From contig NZ_CM001557.1 of the NCBI RefSeq assembly GCF_000273375.1, positions 877,625 through 941,624 on the forward strand: a stretch of 64,000 nucleotides of DNA, given 5' to 3'. The notes under the pieces were generated by a model that did not search any database, was not told the origin of the DNA, and saw nothing but the letters and a program-made list of their open reading frames with translations. The stretch is from Bartonella birtlesii IBS 325. Its GTDB lineage: Bacteria > Pseudomonadota > Alphaproteobacteria > Rhizobiales > Rhizobiaceae. Shown in pieces: positions 18,949 through 28,234 of this stretch; the first letter of the stretch is position 1; each line of letters opens with the position of its first letter. The position numbers and the translations under genes are program-made.

Positions 18949-19167
18949 ATGAAGCTTAAATTTAAACAACAAGAATTTCAAAATGAGGCGGTTAAAAGTG
19001 TAACGAATTTATTTAAGAAGAACCAAACGGATGATGTGATTACTGCAGCGTGTTTTCGTTCTCATCAATCCAAAATTGAGTCATTTCAGACAAAAGCTAA
19101 ATCTGTATTTCGGGATTATTATTGTAATAAGTTACAGGCAAAATTTTCAAAAGCGGTACCACTATAG
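18949..19167 (+). pseudogene. Fragment of type III restriction endonuclease (res)
   Basis: It starts at ATG 18949 with a good ribosome site (GGGGAGGCGAT) about 40 bases after the mod relic. The first residues, MKLKFKQQEFQNEAVKSVTN, match the usual start of type III Res helicase-nuclease subunits (KLxFKxQxFQxxAVxxVxxxF). The frame then diverges and stops after 72 codons, whereas Res is normally near 900-1000 residues. No helicase motif remains nearby. Gene order mod-res is the standard one, which supports the call for both relics. Confidence 0.65.
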
Positions 19168-19995
19168 ATAGGCTTGAAATATTGCCTATCATAGGAGGAT
19201 TTGTTTGCACATGCATTTTCATATAGATTGATTGGGTGGTTGGCCTTATTATCGAAGCTGTCGTGTATTGTTCATGTTTTTTGCTCTAATGCAGATGATA
19301 AAATAATTGCTAAATGTGTGCATCGTAATAAGATTGTTTCCAAATCTGTAAAATTAAACCGTAAAAGGAGAGCAAACAATTGGTGGCAGTTTACACAGCA
19401 GGAAGAAATTTTTCAATTATCTCTGACTCTCCTAAAGCTTATATAGTTTTCCCATTTCTAACGGACGATTTAGAGATAAATCTGTTGGAATATAGGCTTT
19501 ATACGTCTCACCAGCTAATTACCTTCTACATGGGTTCTTATTCGTGATGACATTTTAAATTCTGCCTTTCAGGTTTTCTGCGTTCATAAAAATATCCTTT
19601 AATAAAAAACATCGTTATTATTAAAAAAGTTTCTTTTCCTTCAATTAAGCATTTCTAGAGTCAAAAGGAAATTAAATATCTTGTCTTTATTATTTTTACC
19701 AATGTCTTCTTTATTTATATGTGATTATTTAAAGCGAGATATAGGTTATATCCACTATGGCATTTTTCGCTGTTTTATATAATGAGAAAGTTAGACGCGA
19801 TATATCGCGTGCACTACCATTTTTCCATCATTTTTGATACAATAAACAGCTTATAACGATGCCAAGAACGATTTTACCTTAATAGAAGTTATACATTCTA
19901 TAAAAATTAAGTTGATTAAGATTTTTTTTGTGACATTCACGCACGGGATAGTACCATAATAGCGGGGCTTGATTGTTTTTTTAAGTTGGTGTGTT
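19168..19995. other. Decayed island end and upstream region of the puuA-like gene
   Basis: About 830 bases without a convincing gene. One frame from about 19382 to 19545 encodes a 54-residue stretch (VAVYTAGRNFSIISDSPKAY and onward) that I cannot assign and that may be a gene fragment. From about 19550 the sequence becomes very A+T-rich and probably carries the promoter of the glutamine-synthetase-like gene. Confidence 0.35.
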
Positions 19996-21423
19996 ATGGC
20001 TGTAAAAAATGGTAAACAAATGAAAAGCAAAGATTCTAAGCTTGTTTCTAGTTTTCTGAAAAATTTACGTGGTGTAAGTAATTGGCAGCAAGTTTTACAA
20101 TGGTTGGCTTTTCGTAATGTAGAAGATATTGAGTGTATTACGCCTGATCAAGCAGGTGTGCCACGTGGCAAAATGATGCTTTCTAAAAAATTTACATCGG
20201 AAACATCATTAGCATTGCCTTCAGCAGTTTTTATGACAACAATTTCAGGATCTTATCCCGAAGATGGTCATGGCTTTGAATATCCTAAAACTGATGGTGA
20301 TCTGCGTCTTGAGCCTGATTTATCTACGTTAAGTATTGTGCCATGGGAAGATGCTCCTACGGCACAAGTGATTTGTGATCTTGTATATCCAAATGGACAG
20401 GTTGTAGATTATACTCCACGAAATGTTTTGCGAAAAGTAGTCAATTTTTATACGCAAATGAATCTAAAGCCGGTTGTTTCGCCAGAAATTGAATTTTATT
20501 TAGTAGAGAAAAATCCTGATCCTGACTATCCTTTAGTTCCTCCAGTTGGTCGTTCTGGACGTTCAATTGGTGGAGGACAGGGCTATTCGATTGCCGGTGT
20601 GAATGAGTTTGATGAGTTTATTGATGATATTTATCATTTTTCGGAAGCGCAAGGATTGGAGATTGATACGCTTATTCACGAGGAAGGGGCAGGTCAGTTT
20701 GAAATCAATTTACGTCATGGTGATCCGATTGAATTGGCGGATCAAGTTTTTATGTTCAAACGCACAATTCGTGAAGCAGCACTTAAACATAATATGTACG
20801 CAACTTTTATGGCTAAGCCCATTCAAGGACAGCCGGGTTCCGCTATGCATATTCACCAATCAGTCGTTGATAAGAAGACAGGTATGAATATTTTTACGCA
20901 GGAAGATGGTGAAGAAAGTGTTTATTTTCGTCATTTTATTGGTGGATTACAAAAACATATGGCTGGAGGACTTGTAATGCTTGCTCCTTATGTAAATTCT
21001 TATCGACGTCTTATGCCCGATGTTTCAGCACCTGTTAATTTGCGATGGGGATATGATAATCGTACCACAGCATTTCGTGTACCTCGTTCTGTTCCCTCAG
21101 CACGGCGTATTGAAAATAGACTTCCTTCATCAGATGCTAATCCTTATTTAGCTCTTGCTGCTTCTTTAGCTTGCGGTCTTATTGGTTTACAGAAGCAGCT
21201 TAAACCAGATGAGCCAACAGCAAATAATGTGAATGCTGATAATATTGAATTACCACGTGGTCTCATTGAAGCGGTTAATTTATTTGAACAAGATACAGAA
21301 ATACGTGCTATTCTAGGGGATGTGTTTGTCAGTACTTACGCTGCAATCAAACGACAAGAGTTTGAAACTTTTATGGAAGTAATTAGCCCATGGGAGCGCG
21401 AATATCTCTTGCTTAATGTTTGA
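19996..21423 (+). CDS. puuA: Glutamine-synthetase-family gamma-glutamyl-amine ligase (PuuA-like)
   Basis: This 475-residue glutamine-synthetase-family ligase probably joins glutamate to an amine such as putrescine using ATP, in the cytoplasm. Family marks include PEIEFYLVEK, EEGAGQFEINLRHGDP, ATFMAKPIQGQPGSAMHIH, NSYRRLMPD and ADANPYLALAASLACG with its preceding ENRLP segment. The neighbouring FAD oxidase matches the PuuA-PuuB pairing of putrescine catabolism. ATG 19996 (MAVKNGKQ) is preferred over an in-frame TTG at 19969. The amine substrate is inferred from context, and an assimilatory glutamine synthetase is unlikely given the sequence and length. It starts directly after the decayed island. 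Confidence 0.8.
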   Translation: MAVKNGKQMKSKDSKLVSSFLKNLRGVSNWQQVLQWLAFRNVEDIECITPDQAGVPRGKMMLSKKFTSETSLALPSAVFMTTISGSYPEDGHGFEYPKTDGDLRLEPDLSTLSIVPWEDAPTAQVICDLVYPNGQVVDYTPRNVLRKVVNFYTQMNLKPVVSPEIEFYLVEKNPDPDYPLVPPVGRSGRSIGGGQGYSIAGVNEFDEFIDDIYHFSEAQGLEIDTLIHEEGAGQFEINLRHGDPIELADQVFMFKRTIREAALKHNMYATFMAKPIQGQPGSAMHIHQSVVDKKTGMNIFTQEDGEESVYFRHFIGGLQKHMAGGLVMLAPYVNSYRRLMPDVSAPVNLRWGYDNRTTAFRVPRSVPSARRIENRLPSSDANPYLALAASLACGLIGLQKQLKPDEPTANNVNADNIELPRGLIEAVNLFEQDTEIRAILGDVFVSTYAAIKRQEFETFMEVISPWEREYLLLNV

Positions 21424-21434
21424 GGTTTATCACG

Positions 21435-22718
21435 ATGATTAGCTCTAATCCAATTTCTCCAGGAGTTTCTTGGTATGAAGATTCTTTAGAAGAACGTCCT
21501 CCCTATCCGTTTTTTAGCGAACAGCTACAGTGTGATGTCGTAATTATTGGGGGTGGATTGACAGGACTTTCTGCAGCTTATCATTTAGCGAACGCTGGAG
21601 TGCATGTTATTTTGTGTGAAGCTTCACATTTTGGTGATGGTGCTTCAGGGCGCAATGGTGGGCAATTAGGAACGGGACAACGACAATGGGTGGAAATATT
21701 AGAAAAAAAATATGGTTTTGAGCGAAGCAAAGCACTGTTTGATTTAGCGGAAGAGGCTAAGAGAGATATTTTATCTTGGTGTGCGATGCCTGATTTTCAA
21801 TGCGACTTTATGACAGGACAGCTTTCTGTGTTCCATAAAAAACGCAAGTTAGTATCTTATCAACGCCATGTTGAAACGATGCAGCGTTATGGCTATCATG
21901 GTCTTACTTTTATGGATAGGACGGAAACAGAAAGGCGACTTGGCTCGCCTTTTTATTATGGTGGTATTTATGACGCGAACACTGGTCATATCAATCCCTT
22001 AAAGCTCGTTGTTTGGTTGGCAAAAAAGGCAAAAAGTACTGGTGCTAAGCTTTATGAGAAGACACGAGTCATAGCAATAGAGCGCAATGGTATCCATTGG
22101 AGAGTGACAACAGAAAAGGGCAGTATAACAGCAGAGCATGTTTTACTTGCGACCAATGCATATAAGCTTGGACTTCAAGGATTTATTGAGAGAAAGATTT
22201 TTTCTATTCGCTCTTATATTGGGGCAACAGAACCATTACCAAAAGGGTGTTTGATTCTTCGAGGTGGTGAATCGGTCGATGATTCTCGCTTTATGGTTCG
22301 CTATTTTCGCAAAAGTATTGATAATCGTTTATTATTTGGTGGGGTAGAAAGTTATGATAACCAATATCCTACAAATTTAGAGAAACGGATACGTCGGCAG
22401 ATTACTGAAATTTATCCCCATTTACACTCTGTTAATTTGACCCATCATTGGGGGGCGACAGTTGCTATTACCGTTGAACGTATGCCTTATGTTCGCCAAC
22501 TTTTCTCAAGGATGACTTATTGTGGTGGCTATTCGGGCCATGGAGTTATGCTTGCTCCTTTTATAGGAAAGTTATATGCTGAGTGGTTGACTGGAAAGCA
22601 TGAGCGTTTTTCTTATTTTCAAAATTTAAAAATTTCGTCTTTCCCAGGGGGAAGATTTTTACGCTATCCACTTGTATTTTTAGCAATGCACTGGTTTTCT
22701 TTAATGGATCGTTTTTGA
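21435..22718 (+). CDS. puuB: FAD-dependent amine oxidoreductase (PuuB-like)
   Basis: A 427-residue DAO-type flavoprotein with the N-terminal dinucleotide-binding motif VVIIGGGLTGLSAAYHLA, then GDGASGRNGGQ, a covalent- or tight-FAD neighbourhood seen in PuuB/OrdL proteins. Near the C-terminus YCGGYSGHGVMLAPF completes the FAD site. It likely oxidises a gamma-glutamylated amine to the aldehyde with release of ammonia and peroxide. It begins 11 bases after the puuA-like stop, so they are an operon. An in-frame TTG at 21420 overlaps the upstream stop; ATG 21435 is a more ordinary start. Confidence 0.82.
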   Translation: MISSNPISPGVSWYEDSLEERPPYPFFSEQLQCDVVIIGGGLTGLSAAYHLANAGVHVILCEASHFGDGASGRNGGQLGTGQRQWVEILEKKYGFERSKALFDLAEEAKRDILSWCAMPDFQCDFMTGQLSVFHKKRKLVSYQRHVETMQRYGYHGLTFMDRTETERRLGSPFYYGGIYDANTGHINPLKLVVWLAKKAKSTGAKLYEKTRVIAIERNGIHWRVTTEKGSITAEHVLLATNAYKLGLQGFIERKIFSIRSYIGATEPLPKGCLILRGGESVDDSRFMVRYFRKSIDNRLLFGGVESYDNQYPTNLEKRIRRQITEIYPHLHSVNLTHHWGATVAITVERMPYVRQLFSRMTYCGGYSGHGVMLAPFIGKLYAEWLTGKHERFSYFQNLKISSFPGGRFLRYPLVFLAMHWFSLMDRF

Positions 22719-22837
22719 TAAAACAGCATTGGAAATGAAGAAAATTAATGGCTTGTTTAATATCTATCTGCTTTAATAATTGAAGCTTCTATAAATTATT
22801 TTAGCTTTTATACTTGAATGGGAAGAGAGATAAGTGC

Positions 22838-24313
22838 ATGGTAAGTAAAATTATTCCAGTCTCTCCCTTTGATTGTATTGTTTTTGGTGGTAATGGTGAT
22901 TTAACAGCACGCAAACTTATACCTGCCCTCTATCATTGTCAGTGTGTTGGGCAATTTAGTGAGCCAACGCGTATTATTGGGATTGCACGTTCTGCATGGA
23001 GTAATGAGCAGTACCAAAATTTTGTTCGTGCTTCTTTAGAAAAACATGTTCATCCCAAAGATCTTAACCAAATTGAACTTAATCGTTTTCTTGCACGTTT
23101 AATTTACGTTTCTGTTGATATTACTTCACATCGAGGATGGCGAGATCTTGCGCTGATACTGTCAAAAGATTCAGGGAATATTCGCGCTTTTTATCTGGCG
23201 GTTGGTTCATCACTTTTTGCTGATATCGTTATGAGATTAGAGCAAAATGATTTTATCACACAACAGACACGTGTTATCATTGAAAAGCCTATTGGCCGTG
23301 ATGTAAAAACAGCCACTGAACTCAATGACATATTTGCAAAAGTATTTCATGAAGATCAAATCTTTCGCATTGATCATTATCTTGGCAAAGAAACTGTTCA
23401 GAATTTGATGGCATTACGGTTTGTTAACACACTTTATGAGCCGTTATGGAATTCCAACTATATTGATCATGTTCAGATAACAGTTGCTGAATCTTTAGGT
23501 TTGGAAGGGCGTACAGAATATTATGAAGGTGCAGGTGCGCTACGCGATATGGTACAAAATCATATATTGCAATTGCTCTGTTTAGTGGCGATGGAAATAC
23601 CATTTACGAATAAAGCAAATGCTGTGCGTGATGAAAAGTTGAAAGTTTTGCATTCTTTAACACCTCTTAATATTCATAATGTAGAACAGCATACTGTGCG
23701 TGGGCAGTATGTTGCTGGTACATTGAATGGCGTTTCTGTAAGCTCTTATCTTGATGATCTTGGAAAAAAGGTGAGTAGGAGTGAAACCTTTGTAGCATTG
23801 AAAGTTAAGATTAATAATTGGCGTTGGGCAAATACGCCTTTTTATTTACGAACTGGTAAGCGTATGCCCACGCGAATATCTGAAATTGTGGTTGTTTTTA
23901 AACCTATTCCTCATAATATTTTTAATGTAGATTCAGATGAGATTTTTTCTAATCAGCTTGTTATTCGTCTCCAGCCTAATGAAGGCGTCAAACAATGGTT
24001 GATGATTAAGGATCCAGGCCCTGGTGGCATGCGATTTCGTCATATCCCCTTGGATATGAGTTTTGCATCTGCATTTTCTCAGCGTAATCCTGATGCTTAT
24101 GAACGCTTATTGATGGATGTTATTCGTGGAGATCAAACACTATTTATGCGTCGTGACGAAGTTGAAGCGGCTTGGCGTTGGATTGATCCTATTCTTGAGG
24201 GGTGGCAAGCAATAAAGCAGCCTATTTATGAATATAGTGCGGGATCATGGAGGCCGTCTGCTTCGACAGTTTTGATGGAACGTGATAGGCGTATATGGAA
24301 TAACTTAGTTTAG
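22838..24313 (+). CDS. zwf: Glucose-6-phosphate 1-dehydrogenase
   Basis: Zwf oxidises glucose-6-phosphate to 6-phosphogluconolactone with NADP+. The coenzyme motif is GGNGDLTARKLIPALY (usual GASGDL form varied) and the active-site peptide is FRIDHYLGKETVQNL with the catalytic His. The protein has 491 residues from ATG 22838, a normal length; the in-frame TTG 22814 is less likely. It leads an operon with pgl (10 bases on) and edd (pgl stop to edd start about 40 bases), feeding the oxidative pentose phosphate and Entner-Doudoroff routes. Confidence 0.96.
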   Translation: MVSKIIPVSPFDCIVFGGNGDLTARKLIPALYHCQCVGQFSEPTRIIGIARSAWSNEQYQNFVRASLEKHVHPKDLNQIELNRFLARLIYVSVDITSHRGWRDLALILSKDSGNIRAFYLAVGSSLFADIVMRLEQNDFITQQTRVIIEKPIGRDVKTATELNDIFAKVFHEDQIFRIDHYLGKETVQNLMALRFVNTLYEPLWNSNYIDHVQITVAESLGLEGRTEYYEGAGALRDMVQNHILQLLCLVAMEIPFTNKANAVRDEKLKVLHSLTPLNIHNVEQHTVRGQYVAGTLNGVSVSSYLDDLGKKVSRSETFVALKVKINNWRWANTPFYLRTGKRMPTRISEIVVVFKPIPHNIFNVDSDEIFSNQLVIRLQPNEGVKQWLMIKDPGPGGMRFRHIPLDMSFASAFSQRNPDAYERLLMDVIRGDQTLFMRRDEVEAAWRWIDPILEGWQAIKQPIYEYSAGSWRPSASTVLMERDRRIWNNLV

Positions 24314-24323
24314 AGCAATAAGT

Positions 24324-25091
24324 ATGCATGGAATGAATATTGACCATTTAAATTTTGAAACACCTACGACTCTTGCTTTAGCGTTGGCTGACCGTGTTGC
24401 AGCAGAGCTTAGTATAGCTGTTCTAGAGCGTAAGCGTGCAATTTTAGCGGTTTCTGGTGGCAAAACACCAGAATTGTTTTTTCATTATTTATCAAAGGCT
24501 GATATTGATTGGCAAAATATTATTATCACTTTGGTTGATGAACGCTTTGTACCTACTCATCATGAGCGTTCAAATGAATATATGGTACAGCGTTATTTGT
24601 TACAGAATTTTGCAACCAAAGCACGTTTTGTAGGACTGTATCATAAAGCACTCACTGTTGAGCTTGCAGCTTTTTCTGCCGCCAGCCGTATCAATAATTT
24701 ACCTAAGCCCTTTGATGTTATTATTTTAGGAATGGGGATTGATGGTCATACAGCGTCCTTTTTTCCTGATGCTGATCGTTTGAAGCAAGCACTTGATCTT
24801 CAAACACAGGCACTTGTTCTACCACTTCATGCAAAAAGTACCATTGAACCAAGACTTACACTAACGCTGCCGGTCATAATGCAATCTCGTTGTATTATTC
24901 TTCATTTTGAAGGTTTTCAAAAACGCGATTGTTTTAAAAAGGTTTGTCAGGATGGATCTGAAATGGAAATGCCTATTCGTGCGGTTTTACGCAATACTCA
25001 TCATCTCGTTCAGGTTTATTGGTCTCCAAATAACAATGAAATAAACGAAACAGAACATAAAATGAGTGAAGTAGATATGCAGCCTCTCTAA
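24324..25091 (+). CDS. pgl: 6-phosphogluconolactonase
   Basis: Hydrolyses 6-phosphogluconolactone to 6-phosphogluconate, the step after Zwf. The 255-residue protein shows the DevB/SOL-type signatures ILAVSGGKTPELFFHYLS, LVDERFVPTHHERSN and ILGMGIDGHTASFFPDAD. The start is ATG 24324; ATG 24333 is also possible. It is the middle gene of zwf-pgl-edd. A short polar C-terminal extension follows the conserved domain. Confidence 0.94.
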   Translation: MHGMNIDHLNFETPTTLALALADRVAAELSIAVLERKRAILAVSGGKTPELFFHYLSKADIDWQNIIITLVDERFVPTHHERSNEYMVQRYLLQNFATKARFVGLYHKALTVELAAFSAASRINNLPKPFDVIILGMGIDGHTASFFPDADRLKQALDLQTQALVLPLHAKSTIEPRLTLTLPVIMQSRCIILHFEGFQKRDCFKKVCQDGSEMEMPIRAVLRNTHHLVQVYWSPNNNEINETEHKMSEVDMQPL

Positions 25092-25130
25092 ACTTATAAT
25101 GAGATTGTTTTAATGAAAGGGGAAATAAAC

Positions 25131-26954
25131 ATGGTACTTTCCAAGACAATTGCTATGGTTACACGAAGGATTCATGAACGTTCTCGACCGACGCGAGAAG
25201 TTTATTTAGATCGTATTGTAAAGATGCAAGAAAACCGTCCCAAGCGGAGTTTTTTAGGATGTTCCAATCAAGCACACGGCTTTGCGGCTTGTGGTTCAAT
25301 AGACAAAGAGCGTTTGAAGGATAATATTACTGGTAATATTGGTATTATTACTGCTTATAATGATATACTTTCAGCACATCAACCTTTTGAAACTTTCCCT
25401 TACTTAATTAAAGAAGCCGCTCGCCTATTTGGTGGTGTAGCACAAGTAGCAGGTGGTGTTCCCGCGATGTGTGATGGCGTAACACAAGGAAATACAGGGA
25501 TGGAGCTTTCTCTTTTTTCACGTGACGTCATTGCAATGGCAACAGCTATAGGCTTATCACACGATATGTTTGATGCTGCATTGTATCTTGGGGTTTGTGA
25601 TAAAATTATACCTGGTTTAATGATTGGAGCGTTAACATTTGGTCACTTACCAGGAATTTTTGTGTCTGCAGGTCCTATGACAAGTGGTCAAGGGAATGAT
25701 AAAAAAGCAAGAATACGTCAGCTTTACGCGGAAAATAAGGTAGATCGCCAAACCTTGTTGGAATCAGAAGCACGTTCATATCACGGGCCAGGAACATGTA
25801 CATTTTATGGAACTGCTAATTCAAATCAGATGATACTAGAGATGATGGGGCTACAAATGCCAGGAAGCTCTTTCATCAATGCCAATACACCATTGCGTGA
25901 CGCTTTAACAAAGGAAGCCACGAAGCATGTACTTGAAATGACAGCTCTTGGTGATAACTATAGGCCACTTGGTATGATAGTTGATGAGCGTTCTTTCGTG
26001 AATGCTATCGTAGGATTGAATGCAACAGGTGGATCTACCAATCATGCAATTCATTTGATTGCTATGGCAGCAGCCTGCGGTATTCAATTAACATGGCATG
26101 ATATTGCAGAAATTTCATCAAGAGTTCCTCTGTTAGTACGGATTTATCCAAATGGTTTGGCTGATATAAATCATTTTCATGCAGCCGGTGGTATGGGATT
26201 TATCATTCGCGAATTGATTGAGGCGGGTTTAGTGCATGAAGATGTCTGTACAGTTTTTAGTACAGATCTCAATGCTTATGCAATTGAAGCAAAGCTCGCT
26301 TCTGACGGTCATATAGTACGTGAGCCTGCTATCAAGGAAAGTGGTAATCATAAGGTATTAACAGGATGGAGAAAACCATTTCAACCTGATGGCGGTATTC
26401 GTGTTTTGTCGGGAGATTTGGGAACAGCTATTATGAAAGTTTCATCGGTCAAATTTGAACATTGGCGTATTGAAGCTCCAGTTCTTGTTTTTAATGATCA
26501 AGAGGAATTACAAAAAGCTTTTAAATCTGGAGTATTGAATAACAAAGACTTTATTGCTGTCATTCGTTATCAAGGACCAAAAGCCAATGGGATGCCAGAG
26601 CTCCATAAATTAACGACAATTTTAGGTATTTTACAGGATCAAGGACAAAAGGTAGCACTGGTAACTGATGGGCGCATGTCAGGTGCTTCAGGAAAAATTC
26701 CTGCTGCAATTCATATAACACCAGAAGCTTTGGATAATGGTCCTATTGCGCGTTTACAAGATGGCGATATCGTTTGTCTTGATGCACATATAGGTAAATT
26801 AACTCTTTTGGAAGATTTATCAAAATTTAATGCGCGCGTAACGAGGCCTCCTGATCTTTTAAAGAATGAATACGGTGTTGGTCGTGAGCTCTTTCATGTT
26901 TTCCGCCAGTCCGTTAATCGTGCAGATCAAGGGGCATCAGTTTTTACCTTATGA
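25131..26954 (+). CDS. edd: Phosphogluconate dehydratase
   Basis: Edd dehydrates 6-phosphogluconate to KDPG in the Entner-Doudoroff pathway, with an iron-sulfur cluster. Cluster-ligand contexts are visible: AGGVPAMCDGVTQGNTGME and YLGVCDKIIPG. Further family marks are NATGGSTNHAIHL and VTDGRMSGASGKIPAA near the C-terminus. ATG 25131 is chosen because AAAGGGGA lies eight bases upstream; ATG 25113 is in frame but lies before that ribosome site. Length from 25131 is 607 residues, normal for Edd rather than the related IlvD. The partner aldolase eda is not in this window. Confidence 0.94.
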   Translation: MVLSKTIAMVTRRIHERSRPTREVYLDRIVKMQENRPKRSFLGCSNQAHGFAACGSIDKERLKDNITGNIGIITAYNDILSAHQPFETFPYLIKEAARLFGGVAQVAGGVPAMCDGVTQGNTGMELSLFSRDVIAMATAIGLSHDMFDAALYLGVCDKIIPGLMIGALTFGHLPGIFVSAGPMTSGQGNDKKARIRQLYAENKVDRQTLLESEARSYHGPGTCTFYGTANSNQMILEMMGLQMPGSSFINANTPLRDALTKEATKHVLEMTALGDNYRPLGMIVDERSFVNAIVGLNATGGSTNHAIHLIAMAAACGIQLTWHDIAEISSRVPLLVRIYPNGLADINHFHAAGGMGFIIRELIEAGLVHEDVCTVFSTDLNAYAIEAKLASDGHIVREPAIKESGNHKVLTGWRKPFQPDGGIRVLSGDLGTAIMKVSSVKFEHWRIEAPVLVFNDQEELQKAFKSGVLNNKDFIAVIRYQGPKANGMPELHKLTTILGILQDQGQKVALVTDGRMSGASGKIPAAIHITPEALDNGPIARLQDGDIVCLDAHIGKLTLLEDLSKFNARVTRPPDLLKNEYGVGRELFHVFRQSVNRADQGASVFTL

Positions 26955-27010
26955 GCAAGGGGATGAAAGAACAAAAGTAATTTTTATACACTCAATATGT
27001 ATAACATTTT

Positions 27011-27910
27011 TTAAAATTTAGGTACAGGCAGATTGTGTGTTCGAGCCGCTGCTTTGAGTGTATTAACCATAAGCATAGCAATAGTCATAGGCCCAACTCC
27101 TCCTGGAACCGGAGTAATGGCAGCGGCTTTTTCTTTTATTGCTTCAAAATCGACATCGCCAACAAGATGCGTTTTCCCCACGCCTTTTTCTGGAGCTGGA
27201 ATGCGATTGATACCTACATCAATAACAATAGCCCCCTTTTTAATCCAGTCTTTTTTAATCATTCGTGGGCGCCCTATAGCTGCTACTAAAATATCGGCAC
27301 TACGACATACATCATCGAGATCACGGGTACGACTATGGGCGATCGTTACAGTAGCATTAGCCGCTGTTAAAAGGGTGGCCATAGGTTTGCCAACAATATT
27401 AGAGCGACCAACGACAACAGCATCAAGACCGGATAAATCTTGTCCACATTGTTGTTCAATCATCATCATAGCACCAGCTGGTGTACAAGGAATAATGGCA
27501 TCTTCAAGAGCATTGGTTGCTAGTTTTCCTACATTGATATAATGAAAACCATCTACATCTTTTTGGAAAGCAATAGCTTGTGTTATGCGGTTTGTATTCA
27601 TGTGGGTGGGCAAGGGGAGCTGTACCAAAATACCATGGATTTTAGGATCAGAATTTAATGTTGTAATGAGTTGGAGAAGTTCTGGTTCTCGTGTTTCTTT
27701 TGAAAGCATATGTTTGATTGAAAAAAAACCACACTCTTCAGCTTTTTTGCTCTTTGATGTAACATATACTTGACTTGCAGGGTCATCTCCAACGATGATA
27801 ACCGCAATACCAGGTTGTATATTATAGTGATTGTGAAGTTTTGTTGTTTCAGCCTTAACTTTTACAATAATCTCTTCAGCGAGCTTTTTTCCGTCAATAA
27901 TATGATTCAT
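27011..27910 (-). CDS. folD: Bifunctional methylenetetrahydrofolate dehydrogenase/cyclohydrolase
   Basis: FolD interconverts methylene-, methenyl- and formyl-tetrahydrofolate. Signatures are [20 protein letters not shown] followed by [10 protein letters not shown] with the catalytic Lys, and [16 protein letters not shown] for NADP binding, with [13 protein letters not shown] near the end. The frame is open further upstream to 27970, but ATG 27910 has AAAGGA at good spacing and gives 299 residues, close to the usual length. It is convergent with edd and divergent from the AsmA-family gene. Confidence 0.95.
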   Translation of the reverse strand: MNHIIDGKKLAEEIIVKVKAETTKLHNHYNIQPGIAVIIVGDDPASQVYVTSKSKKAEECGFFSIKHMLSKETREPELLQLITTLNSDPKIHGILVQLPLPTHMNTNRITQAIAFQKDVDGFHYINVGKLATNALEDAIIPCTPAGAMMMIEQQCGQDLSGLDAVVVGRSNIVGKPMATLLTAANATVTIAHSRTRDLDDVCRSADILVAAIGRPRMIKKDWIKKGAIVIDVGINRIPAPEKGVGKTHLVGDVDFEAIKEKAAAITPVPGGVGPMTIAMLMVNTLKAAARTHNLPVPKF

Positions 27911-28074
27911 GAGAGAGATCCTTTCGATAGGGCTGTTTATTTTTTTGTAAAGCATTTGCTGACAATACAACAGAGTTTTATAGTGATATTCAATATAAGA
28001 TCGGTAAGATAGTTCGATAGTGTTGATGTATTCTATAATTTTTAGAAGGTTTTAAAATAATTGCTTCGTAAAAA

Positions 28075-28094
28075 AAACAGCAACATTGCTGTTT
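28075..28094. other. Small hairpin in the folD-asmA divergent region
   Basis: AAACAGCA (28075-28082) pairs perfectly with TGCTGTTT (28087-28094), leaving a four-base loop ACAT. No T run follows on the plus strand, but an A7 run precedes it (28074 and before), which is a T run for minus-strand transcripts. It may be structural in a leader RNA. Confidence 0.4.
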
Positions 28095-28175
28095 GAATAA
28101 ATTTTGGATAAGAAGCGAGGGTCATGAAGTTATGAACTGAGAGAGAACGAAATTTAAAATTATAAGAAATTTTTT

Positions 28176-28200
28176 AACCATCATTGATGGTTATTTTTTA
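28176..28200 (+). terminator. Terminator-like hairpin just upstream of the AsmA-family gene
   Basis: AACCATC (28176-28182), loop ATT, GATGGTT (28186-28192) and then ATTTTTTA form a compact intrinsic-terminator shape on the plus strand. It lies only about 35 bases before the GTG start of the AsmA-family gene, with no known plus-strand gene upstream. It could end a small RNA or act as a leader attenuator. Confidence 0.45.
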
Positions 28201-28234
28201 ATCTGTTACAGGGGCAAAAGTGTAGAGGAAGGTT

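Noticed and set aside
27033..27542. 169-codon plus-strand frame opposite folD
   Set aside because: It is the antisense of folD; its composition mirrors folD codons and it shows no motif.
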